From Helianthus annuus (taxonomy: Eukaryota > Streptophyta > Magnoliopsida > Asterales > Asteraceae): a stretch of 64,000 bases of DNA. The stretch spans positions 92,768,033 to 92,832,032 of the forward strand of contig NC_035433.2 in NCBI RefSeq assembly GCF_002127325.2, given 5' to 3'. Below are positions 41,290-52,486 of this stretch, piece after piece (positions within the stretch are counted from its first letter, which is position 1; each line of letters starts with the position of its first letter). A model generated the notes under the pieces. That model did not search any database, was not told the origin of the DNA, and worked only from the letters and a program-made list of their open reading frames with translations. The position numbers were made by a program, and so were the translations under genes.

Positions 41290-43824
41290 CTATTGCTCCC
41301 TTGGCTTCGAGGTTGGCTTCATGGATGAGGTATAACAATCCTTAGCCTCCTGCTGATCACTGTCGATCTTGATTATTCCCCATGGGCTAGGGAGCTTCAC
41401 ACATTGATGGTAGGTAGATGGGACTGCTTTCATATCATGTATCCAAGGCCTGCCAAGGATAACGTTGCAACAAGATAAACAGTCAATAACACAAAATTTT
41501 TGGTAATTATGTAATCCTTCCACGTAGATTGGGAGTTTGATGTCCCCCAGAGTTTTCTTCGTTTCCCCACTGAATCCTACAAGCACGGAGGATCTTGGTG
41601 TGATGTCTGATTCTGGGATTCCCATCTTCTTCAGGACATCAAGCTGGATAATGTTCACTGAGCTCCCTCCATCAATAAGGATCCTGCGGACAAAATGGTT
41701 AGAGATAAAGAGAGTGATAACTAAACTATCATGGTGAGGATCCTGAATGTTAATGCGATCATCCTCATCAAATGTTATCATCTTCCCTTCTGAGACACTT
41801 GATGTTCTAATAGGCCTTTCACCATTATCCATTTTTGATTCTTTTGCATGTCTTTTGGCCGCCGAGAAGGATGTACCACAGATGTCTGATCCTCCGGATA
41901 TAAAGTTGATCACTTGTGCATTTGCCGGAGGTGCTGGAGCTTTTTCGGGGATCCTTTCAGGATCCTGAGTCCTTTGCTTTTTTCTTCCCAATAATTCTTT
42001 TAGGTGCCCCTTGCTTAACAGATATCCAATCTCTTTCCTTAAAGCTATGCATTCTTCAGTTAGATGCCCGAAATCCTCATGGTATGCACACCATTTTGAC
42101 TTGTCTTTAGTCCCGGATGGTTTATCATTCTTCCTGGGCCACCTAGCTTTTTCACCTAGATTCTGCATTGCAAGGATTAGTTCATGATTATCAACGGAAA
42201 AACAATATTCTGAGATTGGAGGATATTCTTCATCATCCTCTTCTTGGTCAACAGCATGCACATTCTTGTTCTCATTTCTATGGTAGGATTTGAATTTGTT
42301 GTTCTTGAAGGAGGATCCTTGCTTCTCCTGTTTTGAGGATCCTACTTGTCTCTCCTGGATCCTCTTGTCATCCTCTAGCCGGATGAACCTGAGTGCTCGA
42401 GTTCTTACTTCATCTAGATTCCTGCATGGTGTCATAACAAGATCATCATAGAATAATGAATCCTTAAGCAGTCCCATTTTGAAGGCTTCAACAGCCGTAG
42501 CCATATCCAAGTTGGGAATGTCCAAGGATTCTTTACTAAATTTAGTTATATAATCCCTTAATGATTCATTATGATTTTGAGTTATCCTGTACAAATCACT
42601 AGTTAATTTTTCAAATTTTCTGCTACAAGAGAATTGGTTATTGAATAAATTAACTAAATTAGCAAATGAAGTAATAGAGTAGGGGGGAAGACTTAGCAGC
42701 CACTTAAGAGCTGATCCAGTAAGAGTGGATCCAAATCCTTTACATAGGCATGCTTCCTTCAACTTTTCTGGGATAGGATTGATCTCCATCCTCTCCCTGT
42801 ATTGTGCTATATGCTCCTCTGGATCCGTTGTGCCATCATACAGCTTCATGGTAGGGATATGGAACCTTTTGGGTACCTCTGCATCACAAATTGGTGGTGC
42901 AAAGCGAGATACCTTGTGGCTTCCATCTGCAATCTCTGGGATAGGCTTGACTACCCCTGGAACACTTGAGATCATATCTTTTAGCTTCTGCAACTCCCTG
43001 GCCATAGCATGATTGGTACATGTATCCTGCATGAATCCATGGTTAGTGGTAGGATAATTATTTAAAGTGTTACCTCCCATTGGGTTCAAGTTAGGGAACC
43101 CATATTGCTGGGATTCTGGAACAACGGAGGGACCAGTGGAAGCAATGGTCTGCAATGGAATGAAGTCCCCTTGATGGACATCTAGACTTCCTGTTTGCAA
43201 ACTTTTTAGGGATCCTGGTATCTGGAAGGATCCTGGTGTCTGGGATGATCCTGGAACGAAGGAGGATCCTTGAACCTGGGATGATCCTGGAACAAAGTAG
43301 GATCCTTGAAACTGCTGTGCCCCCGGATAGGCTCCCGGATTCATGAAGGATCCTAAATGCTGGGGGTAGGATCCTGCCGGCTGGAAGTGTGAGCCTAATG
43401 CCTGAGTCATTGCTGTCGATCCGTGGTGCAATCCTCTTGATTCTCCCATGATTTGCACGTCTGGAATTCCTGATGGCTGAGAAGTAATCATTGGAGTATC
43501 AAAGCTCAAGGATTTGGGCATCAGTGGAGAATGATCCTCTGCCGTTTTCTTCTGTCTTTTGAGATCTCCAATTTCCCTGAGGATCCTTTCATTAGTTTCA
43601 TCCTGCCGCTGCATACGATCCTTCATCTGCAAAATCAAAGTAAATACATCACTAGTACTGGGAATATAAGAATTCATAGTAGAAGGAGATGGAGATTTAG
43701 AAGTAGTAGGAGTTTGTCTCTTCTCAGCATTCTTCTGGGATCCTGCCGGTGGTGGAGGCAGAATGCTCTGGGACGAGGTGACTGCAGACATTGTCGTGGA
43801 CATGTTTTTCAATGATGAAGCCAT
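41290..43824 (-). CDS. gag-pro: D Gag-protease polyprotein (844 aa)
   Basis: The ATG is at 43824 (MASSLKN); the frame upstream of it starts only at TTG. Layout and length are as in A: Ser/Pro-rich leader, coiled coil, two 12-residue repeats, capsid domain, CX2HX4HX4C zinc knuckle and protease D-G-G-S-S. No stop or frameshift is visible. Confidence 0.92.
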   Translation of the reverse strand: MASSLKNMSTTMSAVTSSQSILPPPPAGSQKNAEKRQTPTTSKSPSPSTMNSYIPSTSDVFTLILQMKDRMQRQDETNERILREIGDLKRQKKTAEDHSPLMPKSLSFDTPMITSQPSGIPDVQIMGESRGLHHGSTAMTQALGSHFQPAGSYPQHLGSFMNPGAYPGAQQFQGSYFVPGSSQVQGSSFVPGSSQTPGSFQIPGSLKSLQTGSLDVHQGDFIPLQTIASTGPSVVPESQQYGFPNLNPMGGNTLNNYPTTNHGFMQDTCTNHAMARELQKLKDMISSVPGVVKPIPEIADGSHKVSRFAPPICDAEVPKRFHIPTMKLYDGTTDPEEHIAQYRERMEINPIPEKLKEACLCKGFGSTLTGSALKWLLSLPPYSITSFANLVNLFNNQFSCSRKFEKLTSDLYRITQNHNESLRDYITKFSKESLDIPNLDMATAVEAFKMGLLKDSLFYDDLVMTPCRNLDEVRTRALRFIRLEDDKRIQERQVGSSKQEKQGSSFKNNKFKSYHRNENKNVHAVDQEEDDEEYPPISEYCFSVDNHELILAMQNLGEKARWPRKNDKPSGTKDKSKWCAYHEDFGHLTEECIALRKEIGYLLSKGHLKELLGRKKQRTQDPERIPEKAPAPPANAQVINFISGGSDICGTSFSAAKRHAKESKMDNGERPIRTSSVSEGKMITFDEDDRINIQDPHHDSLVITLFISNHFVRRILIDGGSSVNIIQLDVLKKMGIPESDITPRSSVLVGFSGETKKTLGDIKLPIYVEGLHNYQKFCVIDCLSCCNVILGRPWIHDMKAVPSTYHQCVKLPSPWGIIKIDSDQQEAKDCYTSSMKPTSKPREQ

Positions 43825-43880
43825 GTAACTCTTCGAAATGATTTCGAACAAAAGATTTTCTTATGAATGAAGCACCAATT

Positions 43881-43898
43881 GCCCCACGGTGGGCGCCA
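43881..43898 (-). other. D primer binding site
   Basis: The complement reads TGGCGCCCACCGTGGGGC. Confidence 0.8.
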
Positions 43899-43901
43899 AA
43901 C

Positions 43902-44623
43902 TGTTTTGGTCAAAAATCACACAAGGATAATGTAACCAAACTTTATGTAAACGGGGTATGATGCTTGGTTAATTATGAAAGTAAAGGATCACTTCTGTGA
44001 TAAAGATGCAAAGACACAACGATTTATACGAGGAAAAAGCCCTTGATCAATATATGATCTCCGGCACAAAAAACCTCGGGTGATGGCAACTACCGATCAC
44101 CAAACTTCAATATAAGAACAAAATGGTTACAACTTTGGATGATAATGAGCTGAGTACAAGGATCACTATTGCTTCGGGTGTCTAAGTGTGTGAGAGTTGA
44201 GTTGTATGTCGTGTTTTTCTTCCAAATGATGGAGAGTGGTATTTATACAAGTGTAGGTGACCTATTTTAGGTAAAAGGACTAATTATCAGCTCATTACCC
44301 CTTTAGAAATAAAAGACAATCTAGCCTAAATTGCCGCCCATAAATCAAGCCATGTTTCCATATCCTGTGCAACGTCTATCTCCGATTAAGCTCTTGCCAT
44401 AATTGTGAAGACGCGTCCCTTGATCATGATGCTTAGAGCGTATCCTGCTAGATATTCCTGCGAAAATAACATTGCATTAAGCGAAGATGATCGTTAGTAT
44501 GAGGATCCTATAATGTCCCATGATCCTGAAGTCCTGCTGAGGATCACTGTCTGCCAAAGAAACAAGGATCACTGGTTAGGATCACGTGTAAGGATCACCT
44601 ATAATAAAAATCCAGCCCTAACA
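43902..44623 (-). repeat. D 5' LTR (722 bp)
   Basis: It is the partner of 33883-34610, shorter by a GATCCT unit, followed by GAAGC. Confidence 0.92.
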
Positions 44624-44986
44624 GAAGCCATAAGGTATCTCGTTTTGCACCACCAATTTGTGATGCTGAGATACCCAAAAGATTCCATATTCCAACTATG
44701 AAGCTATATGATGGTTCAACGGATCCTGAGGAACACATAGCACAATACAGGGAAAGGATGGAGATCAATCCGATTCCAGAAAGGTTAAAGGAAGCGTGCC
44801 TATGCAAGGGATTTGGATCCACTCTTACTGGATCAGCTCTCAAATGGCTGCTAAGTCTTCCCCCTTACTCTATTACTTCGTTTGCTAACCTAGTTAACTT
44901 ATTCAATAATCAATTTTCTTGTAGCAGAAAATTTGAACGTTTGACTAGTGATTTATATAGAATAACTCAAGGTCCTAATGAATCAT
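44624..44986 (+). pseudogene. gag: U2 gag, continuation after element D
   Basis: It begins with the duplicated GAAGC and encodes the capsid segment SHKVSRF to PNES with no stop. It ends at AATGAATCAT where the U3 LTR starts. Both pieces of U2 total 2,116 bp without D and the extra target copy, exactly as U1 does without B. Confidence 0.87.
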
Positions 44987-45548
44987 TGTTAGGGCAGGAT
45001 TTTAATGACCTGTGATCCTTACATGATATCCTAACAAGTGATCCTTGTTTCTTTGGCAGATAGTGATCCTCAGAAGAGCTTCAGGATCAGGATCATGGAT
45101 CATCCTAAGGATCCTCATACTAACGATTGTTCTCTTTATATTTACTTCTGTTTCTAAAGGGGTAACGAGCTAGTAGTTAGGTGACTTACCTAAATTCAAC
45201 CACACACACTTATATAAAGGGCACACTCAAGCATTCGGAGGACACAACACATTTCTTACACACTCTAGCATACTACACCATAGTGATCCTTGTACCTAGC
45301 TCGTTACCATCCAAAGTTGTAAACATTGTTTGTTATATTGAAGTTTGGTGATCGGTAGTTTCCATCACCAGAGGTTTTTTATGCCGGAGATCATTCATTG
45401 ATCAAGGGCTTTTTCCTCGTATAAATCCTTGTGCCACTTGTGCAATTTACATTTAAGTGATCCTTCACTTTATCCATCACTATAAGCATCATTCCCCGTT
45501 AACAGAGAGTTTGGTTGCATTATCCTTGTGTGATTTTTGACCAAAACA
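44987..45548 (+). repeat. U3 LTR with internal deletion (562 bp)
   Basis: It has the same ends as the other LTRs but lacks about 155 bp around 45143, where TTTATATTTA joins CTTCTGTTTC. The intact LTR has ATTTA at both edges of the lost piece, which suggests a short-homology deletion. Confidence 0.88.
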
Positions 45549-45551
45549 GTT

Positions 45552-45569
45552 TGGCGCCCACCGTGGGGC
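45552..45569 (+). other. U3 primer binding site
   Basis: TGGCGCCCACCGTGGGGC. Confidence 0.8.
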
Positions 45570-45629
45570 AATTGGTGCTTCATTCATAAAAAAGTTTCCT
45601 GTTGCTGATCATTCCGGATCATTGCATAC

Positions 45630-46946
45630 ATGGCTTCATCGTTGAAGAATACCTCTACAGCGATGTCTACAGTCAGTTCATCTCAGGGCATTCCACCTTT
45701 GCCTCCACCACCTGCTGGATCTCAGAAAAATGCTGAGAAGAGACCTACTCCCATTTTCTCTAAAACTCCATCTTCTTCTGCTCTAACTTCTTCTGCTCCC
45801 AGTACTAGTGATATATTTACTTTGATTTTGCAGATGAGGGATCGTATTCAGCGGCAGGATGAAACTAATGACAGGATCCTTGAGGAAATCAGAGATCTCA
45901 AAAGACAGAAGAAAACGGCAGAGGATCATTCTCCACTGATGCCCAAATCTTTGAATTTTGATACTCCGATGATTACTTCTCAGCCATCAGAGGTCCCAGA
46001 CATTCAACATGTGGGTGGATCAAGAGGAGTACACTTCGGCTCAGCAACAGTGACTCAGGCATCAGGTTCATATTTCCAGCCAGCAGGATCCTATACTCAG
46101 CATATGGGATCCTTCATGAATTCAGGAGCCTACTCAGGAGCACAGCAGGTTCTAGGATCCTCCTTTGTTCCAGGATCATCCCAGGTTCAAGGATCCTCCT
46201 TTGTTCCAGGATCATCCCAGGTTCAAGGATCCTCCTTCGTTCCAGGATCATCCCAGGTTCAGGGATCCCTCCAGATGCCAGGAACCTTGAAGAGTTTGCA
46301 AACAGGAAGTTCAGATGTCCATCAAGGAGATTTTATTCCAATGCAGACCATTGCTTCCACTGGTCCCTCCATCATCCCAGAGTCCCAGCAATATGGATTC
46401 ATATCCAGTATTCCTAACTTGAACCCAATGGGAGGTAACACTTTTAATAATTCTCTTACCACTAACCATGGATTCATGCAGGATGCAGGTATCAACTATG
46501 CTATGGCTAAAGAACCGCAGAAACTGAAGGATATGATATCAAGTGTTCCAGGGGTGGTCAAACCTATCCCGGAGATTGCATATGGAAGCCATAAGGTATC
46601 TCGTTTTGCACCACCAATTTGTGATGCTGAGATACCCAAAAGATTCCATATTCCAACTATGAAGCTATATGATGGTTCAACGGATCCTGAGGAACACATA
46701 GCACAATACAGGGAAAGGATGGAGATCAATCCGATTCCAGAAAGGTTAAAGGAAGCGTGCCTATGCAAGGGATTTGGATCCACTCTTACTGGATCAGCTC
46801 TCAAATGGCTGCTAAGTCTCCCCCCTTACTCTATTACTTCGTTTGCTAACCTAGTTAACTTATTCAATAATCAATTTCTTGTAGCAGAAAATTTGAACGT
46901 TTGACTAGTGATTTATATAGAATAACTCAAGGTCCTAATGAATCAT
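45630..46946 (+). pseudogene. gag: U3 gag, truncated and frameshifted
   Basis: The ATG at 45630 opens the same N-terminus, with three 36-bp repeats. The site used by B and D in the sister units is empty here (GGAAGCCATAAGG). One T is missing around 46877 (CAATTTCTTG for CAATTTTCTTG), which gives a stop at 46904. The sequence ends at AATGAATCAT against the C5 LTR. Confidence 0.87.
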
Positions 46947-47663
46947 TGTTAGGGCAGGATTTTAATGACCTGTGATCCTTACATGATATCCTAACAAGTG
47001 ATCCTTGTTTCTTTGGCAGATAGTGATCCTCAGAAGAGCTTCAGGATCAGGATCATGGATCATCCTAAGGATCCTCATACTAACGATTGTTCTCTTTATA
47101 GTTAATGTTGTTTTGCAGGAATTACGAGTTGGACCTGGTCTTGGCAACGTTATTAAGGAATCTTTCACGCTAATTTCGCACATGCATAACCAGAAATAGA
47201 CGTTGCGGAGAATATGGAAACTTAGCACAAATTACGGGCATTTAGTTAGGCTAAATTTACTTCTGTTTCTAAAGGGGTAACGAGCTAGTAGTTAGGTGAC
47301 TTACCTAAATTCAACCACACACACTTATATAAAGGGCACACTCAAGCATTCGGAGGACACAACACATTTCTTACACACTCTAGCATACTACACCATAGTG
47401 ATCCTTGTACCTAGCTCGTTACCATCCAAAGTTGTAAACATTGTTTGTTATATTGAAGTTTGGTGATCGGTAGTTTCCATCACCCGAGGTTTTTTATGCC
47501 GGAGATCATTCATTGATCAAGGGCTTTTTCCTCGTATAAATCCTTGTGCCACTTGTGCAATTTACATTTAAGTGACCCTTCACTTTATCCATCACTATAA
47601 GCATCATTCCCCGTTAACAGAGAGTTTGGTTGCATTATCCTTGTGTGATTTTTGACCAAAACA
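46947..47663 (+). repeat. C5 5' LTR (717 bp)
   Basis: TGTTAGGG...CCAAAACA. It is the last LTR of the tandem series and is followed by the longest C-type coding region. Confidence 0.9.
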
Positions 47664-47666
47664 GTT

Positions 47667-47684
47667 TGGCGCCCACCGTGGGGC
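47667..47684 (+). other. C5 primer binding site
   Basis: TGGCGCCCACCGTGGGGC. Confidence 0.8.
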
Positions 47685-47744
47685 AATTGGTGCTTCATTC
47701 ATAAAAAAGTTTCCTGTTGCTGATCATTCCGGATCATTGCATAC

Positions 47745-50332
47745 ATGGCTTCATCGTTGAAGAATACCTCTACAGCGATGTCTGCAGTCAGTTCATCTCA
47801 GGGCATTCCACCTTTGCCTCCACCACCTGCTGGATCTCAGAAAAATGCTGAGAAGAGACCTACTCCCATTTTCTCTAAAACTCAATCTTCTTCTGCTCTA
47901 ACTTCTTCTGCTCCCAGTACTAGTGATATATTTGCTTTGATTTTGCAGATGAGGGATCGTATTCAGCGGCAGGATGAAACTAATGACAGGATCCTTGAGG
48001 AAATCAGAGATCTCAAAAGACAGAAGAAAACGGTAGAGGATCATTCTCCACTGATGCCCAAACTTTGAATTTTGATACTCCGATGATTACTTCTCAGCCA
48101 TCAGAGGTCCCAGACATTCAACATGTGGGTGGATCAAGAGGAGTACACTTCAGCTCAGCAACAGTGACTCAGGCATCAGGTTCATATTTCCAGCCAGCAG
48201 GATCCTATACTCAGCATATGGGATCCTTCATGAATTCAGGAGCCTACTCAGGAGCACAGCAGGTTCTAGGATACTCCTTTGTTCCAGGATCATCCCAGGT
48301 TCAAGGATCCTCCTTTGTTCCAGGATCATCCCAGGTTCAAGGATCCTCCTTCGTTCCAGGATCATCCCAGGTTCAGGGATCCCTCCAGATGCCAGGATCC
48401 TTGAAGAGTTTGCAAACAGGAAGTTCATATGTCCATCAAGGAGATTTTATTCCAATGCAGACAATTGCTTCCACTGGTCCCTCCATCATCCCAGAGTCCT
48501 AGCAATATGGATTCATATCCAGTATTCCTAACTTGAACCCAATGGGAGGTAACACTTTTAATAATTCTCTTACCACTAACCATGGATTCATGCAGGATGC
48601 AGGTATCAACCATGCTATGGCTAAAGAACTGCAGAAACTGAAGGATATGATATCAAGTGTTCCAGGGGTGGTCAAACCTATCCCGGAGATTGCAGATGAA
48701 AGCCATAAGGTATCTCGTTTTGCACCACCAATTTGTGATGCTGAGATACCCAAAAGATTCCATATTCCAACTATGAAGTTATATGATGGTTCAACGGATC
48801 CTGAGGAACACATAGCACAATACAGGGAAAGGATGGAGATCAATCCGATTCCAGAAAGGTTAAAGGAAGCGTGCCTATGCAAGGGATTTGGATCCACTCT
48901 TACTGGATCAACTCTCAAATGGCTGCTAAGTCTTCCCCCTTACTCTATTACTTCGTTTTCTAACCTAGTTAACTTATTCAATAATCAATTTTCCTGTAGC
49001 AGAAAATTTGAACGTTTGACTAGTGATTTATATAGAATAACTCAAGGTCCTAATGAATCATTAAGGGATTATATAACCAAATTTAGTAAAGAATCCTTGG
49101 ACATTCCCAACTTGGATATAGCCACGGCTGTTGAGGCCTTGAAGATGGGGTTGCTTAGGGATTCATTATTTTATGATGATCTTGTTATGACACCATGCAG
49201 GAACCTAGATGAAGTAAGGACTCGGGCACTCAGATTCATCCGGTTAGAGGATGACAAGAGGATCCAGGAGAGACAAGCAGGATCCTCAAGACAAGAAAAG
49301 CAAGGATCCTCTTTCAAAAGCAACAAATTCAAATCCTATAACAGAACTGACAACCAGAGTGTGCATGCTGTTGACCAAGAAGAAGATGATGAGGATTATC
49401 CTCCGATTTCTGAATATTGTTTTTCCGTTGATAACCATGAACTAATCCTTGAAATGCAGAATCTCGGAGAAAAAGCCAGATGGCCCAGAAAAAATGACAA
49501 ACTAGCTGCAACTAAAGACAAATCAAAGTGGTGTGCATACCATGAGGATTTTGGGCATTTAACAGAGGAATGCATCGCATTGAGAAAGGAAATTGGATAT
49601 CTGCTGAGCAAGGGACATTTAAAAGAGTTGTTGGGAAGAAAAAAGCCAAGGACTCAGGATCCTGAAAGGATCCCTGAAAAAGCTCCAGCTCCTCCGGCAG
49701 ATGCACAAGTGATAAACTTTATTTCTGGTGGGTCAGACATCTGTGGTACATCCTTTTCAGCAGCTAAAAGGCATGCAAAGGAAGCTAAAATGGATAACGG
49801 AGAAAGACCTATTCGAACATCAAGTGTCTCGGAAGGAAAAGTGATAACCTTTGATGAAAATGATCGCGTTGATATCCAGGATCCTCATCATGATAGTTTA
49901 GTTATTACTCTCTTTATTTCTAACCATTTTGTCCGCAGGATCCTTATTGACAGAGGAAGCTCAGTAAACATTTTCCAGCTTGATGTTCTGAAGAAAATGG
50001 GTATCCCAGAATCAGATATCACACCAAGATCCTCCGTGCTTGTAGGATTTAGTGGAGAAACTAAGAGAACCCTGGGGGACATCAAACTCCCAATTTATGT
50101 GGAAGGATTACATAACTATCAAAAATTTTGTGTTATTGACTGTCTGTCTTGTTGTAACGTTATCCTTGGCAGGCCCTGGATACACGATATGAAGGCAGTC
50201 CCATCCACCTACCATCAATGTGTGAAGCTCCCTAGCCCTTGGGGAATAGTCAAGATCGATAGTGATCAGCAGGAGGCTAAGGATTGTTACACATCATCAA
50301 TGAAACCAGCCTCGAAACCAAGGGAGCAATAG
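47745..50332 (+). pseudogene. gag-pro: C5 gag-protease with frameshift and nonsense codon
   Basis: The ATG is at 47745. One T is missing around 48062 (CCCAAACTTTG for CCCAAATCTTTG), which shifts the frame. Further on, CAG has become TAG at 48500-48502. From 48533 the capsid, zinc knuckle and protease are open to the usual boundary. The protease motif is changed to D-R-G-S-S (Arg for Gly, around 49952). The final stop has the altered context CAA TAG CCA TTA. There are three 36-bp repeats. Confidence 0.87.
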
Positions 50333-50338
50333 CCATTA
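50327..50338 (+). promoter_or_regulatory. Gag/pol stop of C5 with altered readthrough context
   Basis: CAA TAG CCA TTA: the second base after the stop is changed relative to the CAA TTA of the other five copies. The pol frame is kept. Confidence 0.55.
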
Positions 50339-51440
50339 AAGTATCCTCCAAGGAGTGTCTTGGAGGCAAGGGAGCAGGATGTGGACGAAATCCTGATGGA
50401 TCCTGATGATCCTGAATCCAAAATCTATGTCGGATCAGGGATCCTTGGCAAGATGAAAGAAGACCTTGTATCCTTCCTCAAAAGAAGAAAATCTACCTTT
50501 GCATGGAAACATGAGGATATGACAGGTATATCTAAGGATATTATCACTCATAAACTTGGCATTGACATGTCATTCAAACCAATCCATCAAAAAAGGAGGA
50601 AGTTTGCACCAGAAAGAAATACCATTATCCAGGAAGAGGTAGAGAGATTGCTACGAGCAGGTATGATTAGAGAAGTAAAATATCCAAGATGGCTGGCCAA
50701 TATGGTTGTTGTTCAAAAGAAAAATGGAAAGTGGAGGGTATGTGTCGATTTCACTGATTTAAATAAGGCATGTCCCAAGGATCCTTTCCCATTACCCCAC
50801 ATTGACTTTATGGATGCTTCATCTGGATTCCAACAAATTCAGATGGAACCATCTGACCAAGAGGATACGGCTTTTATGACCCCAACCGGTTTATATTGTT
50901 ATATTGCTATGCCGTTTGGGTTAAGGAATGCAGGTGCAACATATCAAAGACTGGTGAATATGATGTTCAAGGATCAGATTGGAAAGACTATGGAAGTATA
51001 CATAGATGATATGGTGGTGAAATCCATAAAAGCTGAGGATCACCTAAGAGACTTGGAGGAAGCATTTGATATCCTTGACAGATATAACATGAAGCTTAAT
51101 CCTTCAAAATGTCACTTTGGTGTAAAGGCAGGTAAATTCTTAGGATATATGGTAACCAAGAGGGGCATTGAAGCAAGTCCGGAACAAATCAAAGCATTGG
51201 TGAATATCAAATCTCCTGCCAACGCTAAGGATGTGCAAAGGCTAACAGGCAGGATAGCAGCTTTAAACATATTTATATCTAAATCCTCAGAAAAGTGTAA
51301 AGAATTCTATGATATCCTAAGAAAAAACAAGAAATTTGAATGGACTGAGAAGCATGAGAGTGCTTTACAAGCCCTCAAAGAATACCTGTCCTCGGCTCCA
51401 GCGTTGATGAAACCAGAAAAAGGAGATGTGTTATCCTTAT
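50333..51440 (+). pseudogene. pol: C5 pol, RT part, interrupted by element E
   Basis: It is in frame with gag. It encodes RT up to the start of the native RNase H. Thirteen codons before the FMDASSGF motif are deleted (around 50807; HIDFMDASS against HIDSMVDATAGHELLTFMD), and YIDD is kept (around 51000). The frame is broken at 51440 by E. Confidence 0.85.
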
Positions 51441-52169
51441 TGTTTTGGTCAAAAATCACACAAGGATAATGTAACCAAACTTTATGTAAACGGGGTATGA
51501 TGCTTGGCTAATTATGAAAGTAAAGGATCACTTCTGTGATAAAGATGCAAAGACACAATGATTTATACGAGGAAAAAGCCCTTGATCAATGTATGATCTC
51601 CGACATAAAAAACCTCGGGTGATGGCAACTACCGATCACCAAACTTCAATATAAAAACAAAATGGTTACAACTTCGGATGATAATGAGCTGAGTACAAGG
51701 ATCACTATTGTTTCGAGTGTCTAAGTGTGTGAGAGTTGCGTTGTATGTCGTGTGTGTTCTTCCGAATGAGGAAGAGTGGTATTTATATGTGTGTAGGTGA
51801 CCTATTTTAGGTAGTTAAACTAATATTCAGCTCATTACCCCTTTAGAAATGAGATACAATCTAGCCTAAATAGCCGCCCATAAATCAAGCCTTGTTTCCA
51901 TATCCTGTGCAACGTCTATCTTCAATTAAGCTCTTGCCATAATTGTGAAGACGCGTCCCTTGATCATGATGCTTAGAGCGTATCCTGCTAGATATTCCTG
52001 CAAAAATAACATTGCATTAAGCGAAGATGATCGTTAGTATGAGGATCCTATAATGTCCCATGATCCTGATCCTGAAGTCCTGCTGAGGATCACTGTCTGC
52101 CAAAGAAATAAGGATCACTGGTTAGGATCACGTGTAAGGATCACCTATAATAAAAATCCAGCCCTAACA
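51441..52169 (-). repeat. E 3' LTR (729 bp)
   Basis: It runs TGTTTTGG to CCCTAACA on the + strand, next to the polypurine tract. Confidence 0.92.
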
Positions 52170-52185
52170 ATTGCCCCCAAAATAT
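52170..52185 (-). other. E polypurine tract
   Basis: The complement reads ATATTTTGGGGGCAAT. Confidence 0.75.
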
Positions 52186-52255
52186 AAGGAGTTTAATGTA
52201 AATAGACGAGTTATGTTTTGTTTCGATCTTATCTCTAACGGGCAACTCCAAGAAA

Positions 52256-52334
52256 CTAGCCGTTACACCCGGACTAGCCGTTGCGATCATTACGTCATAG
52301 ATGTGACAATCCCTGCAGATCATGATTATAAATA
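52256..52334 (+). promoter_or_regulatory. Promoter region of the E antisense gene
   Basis: CTAGCCGTT repeats, TTACGTCA (52290-52297) and TATAAATA (52327-52334) stand about 153 bases before the ATG at 52487. Confidence 0.6.
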
Positions 52335-52486
52335 GGAGATAGGGTGAGGATCAGTTTGTATTTAAATTCAAGATACACTCCCTTTATATTCTGCACCGAA
52401 GATTGATCAGGTATTCTTCTCTTTCTCTCTTTCTTTTCTCTTTGCTCTGTTTTCTGCTTCTACTCTGTTTTCGTCTCGTCACAAAC

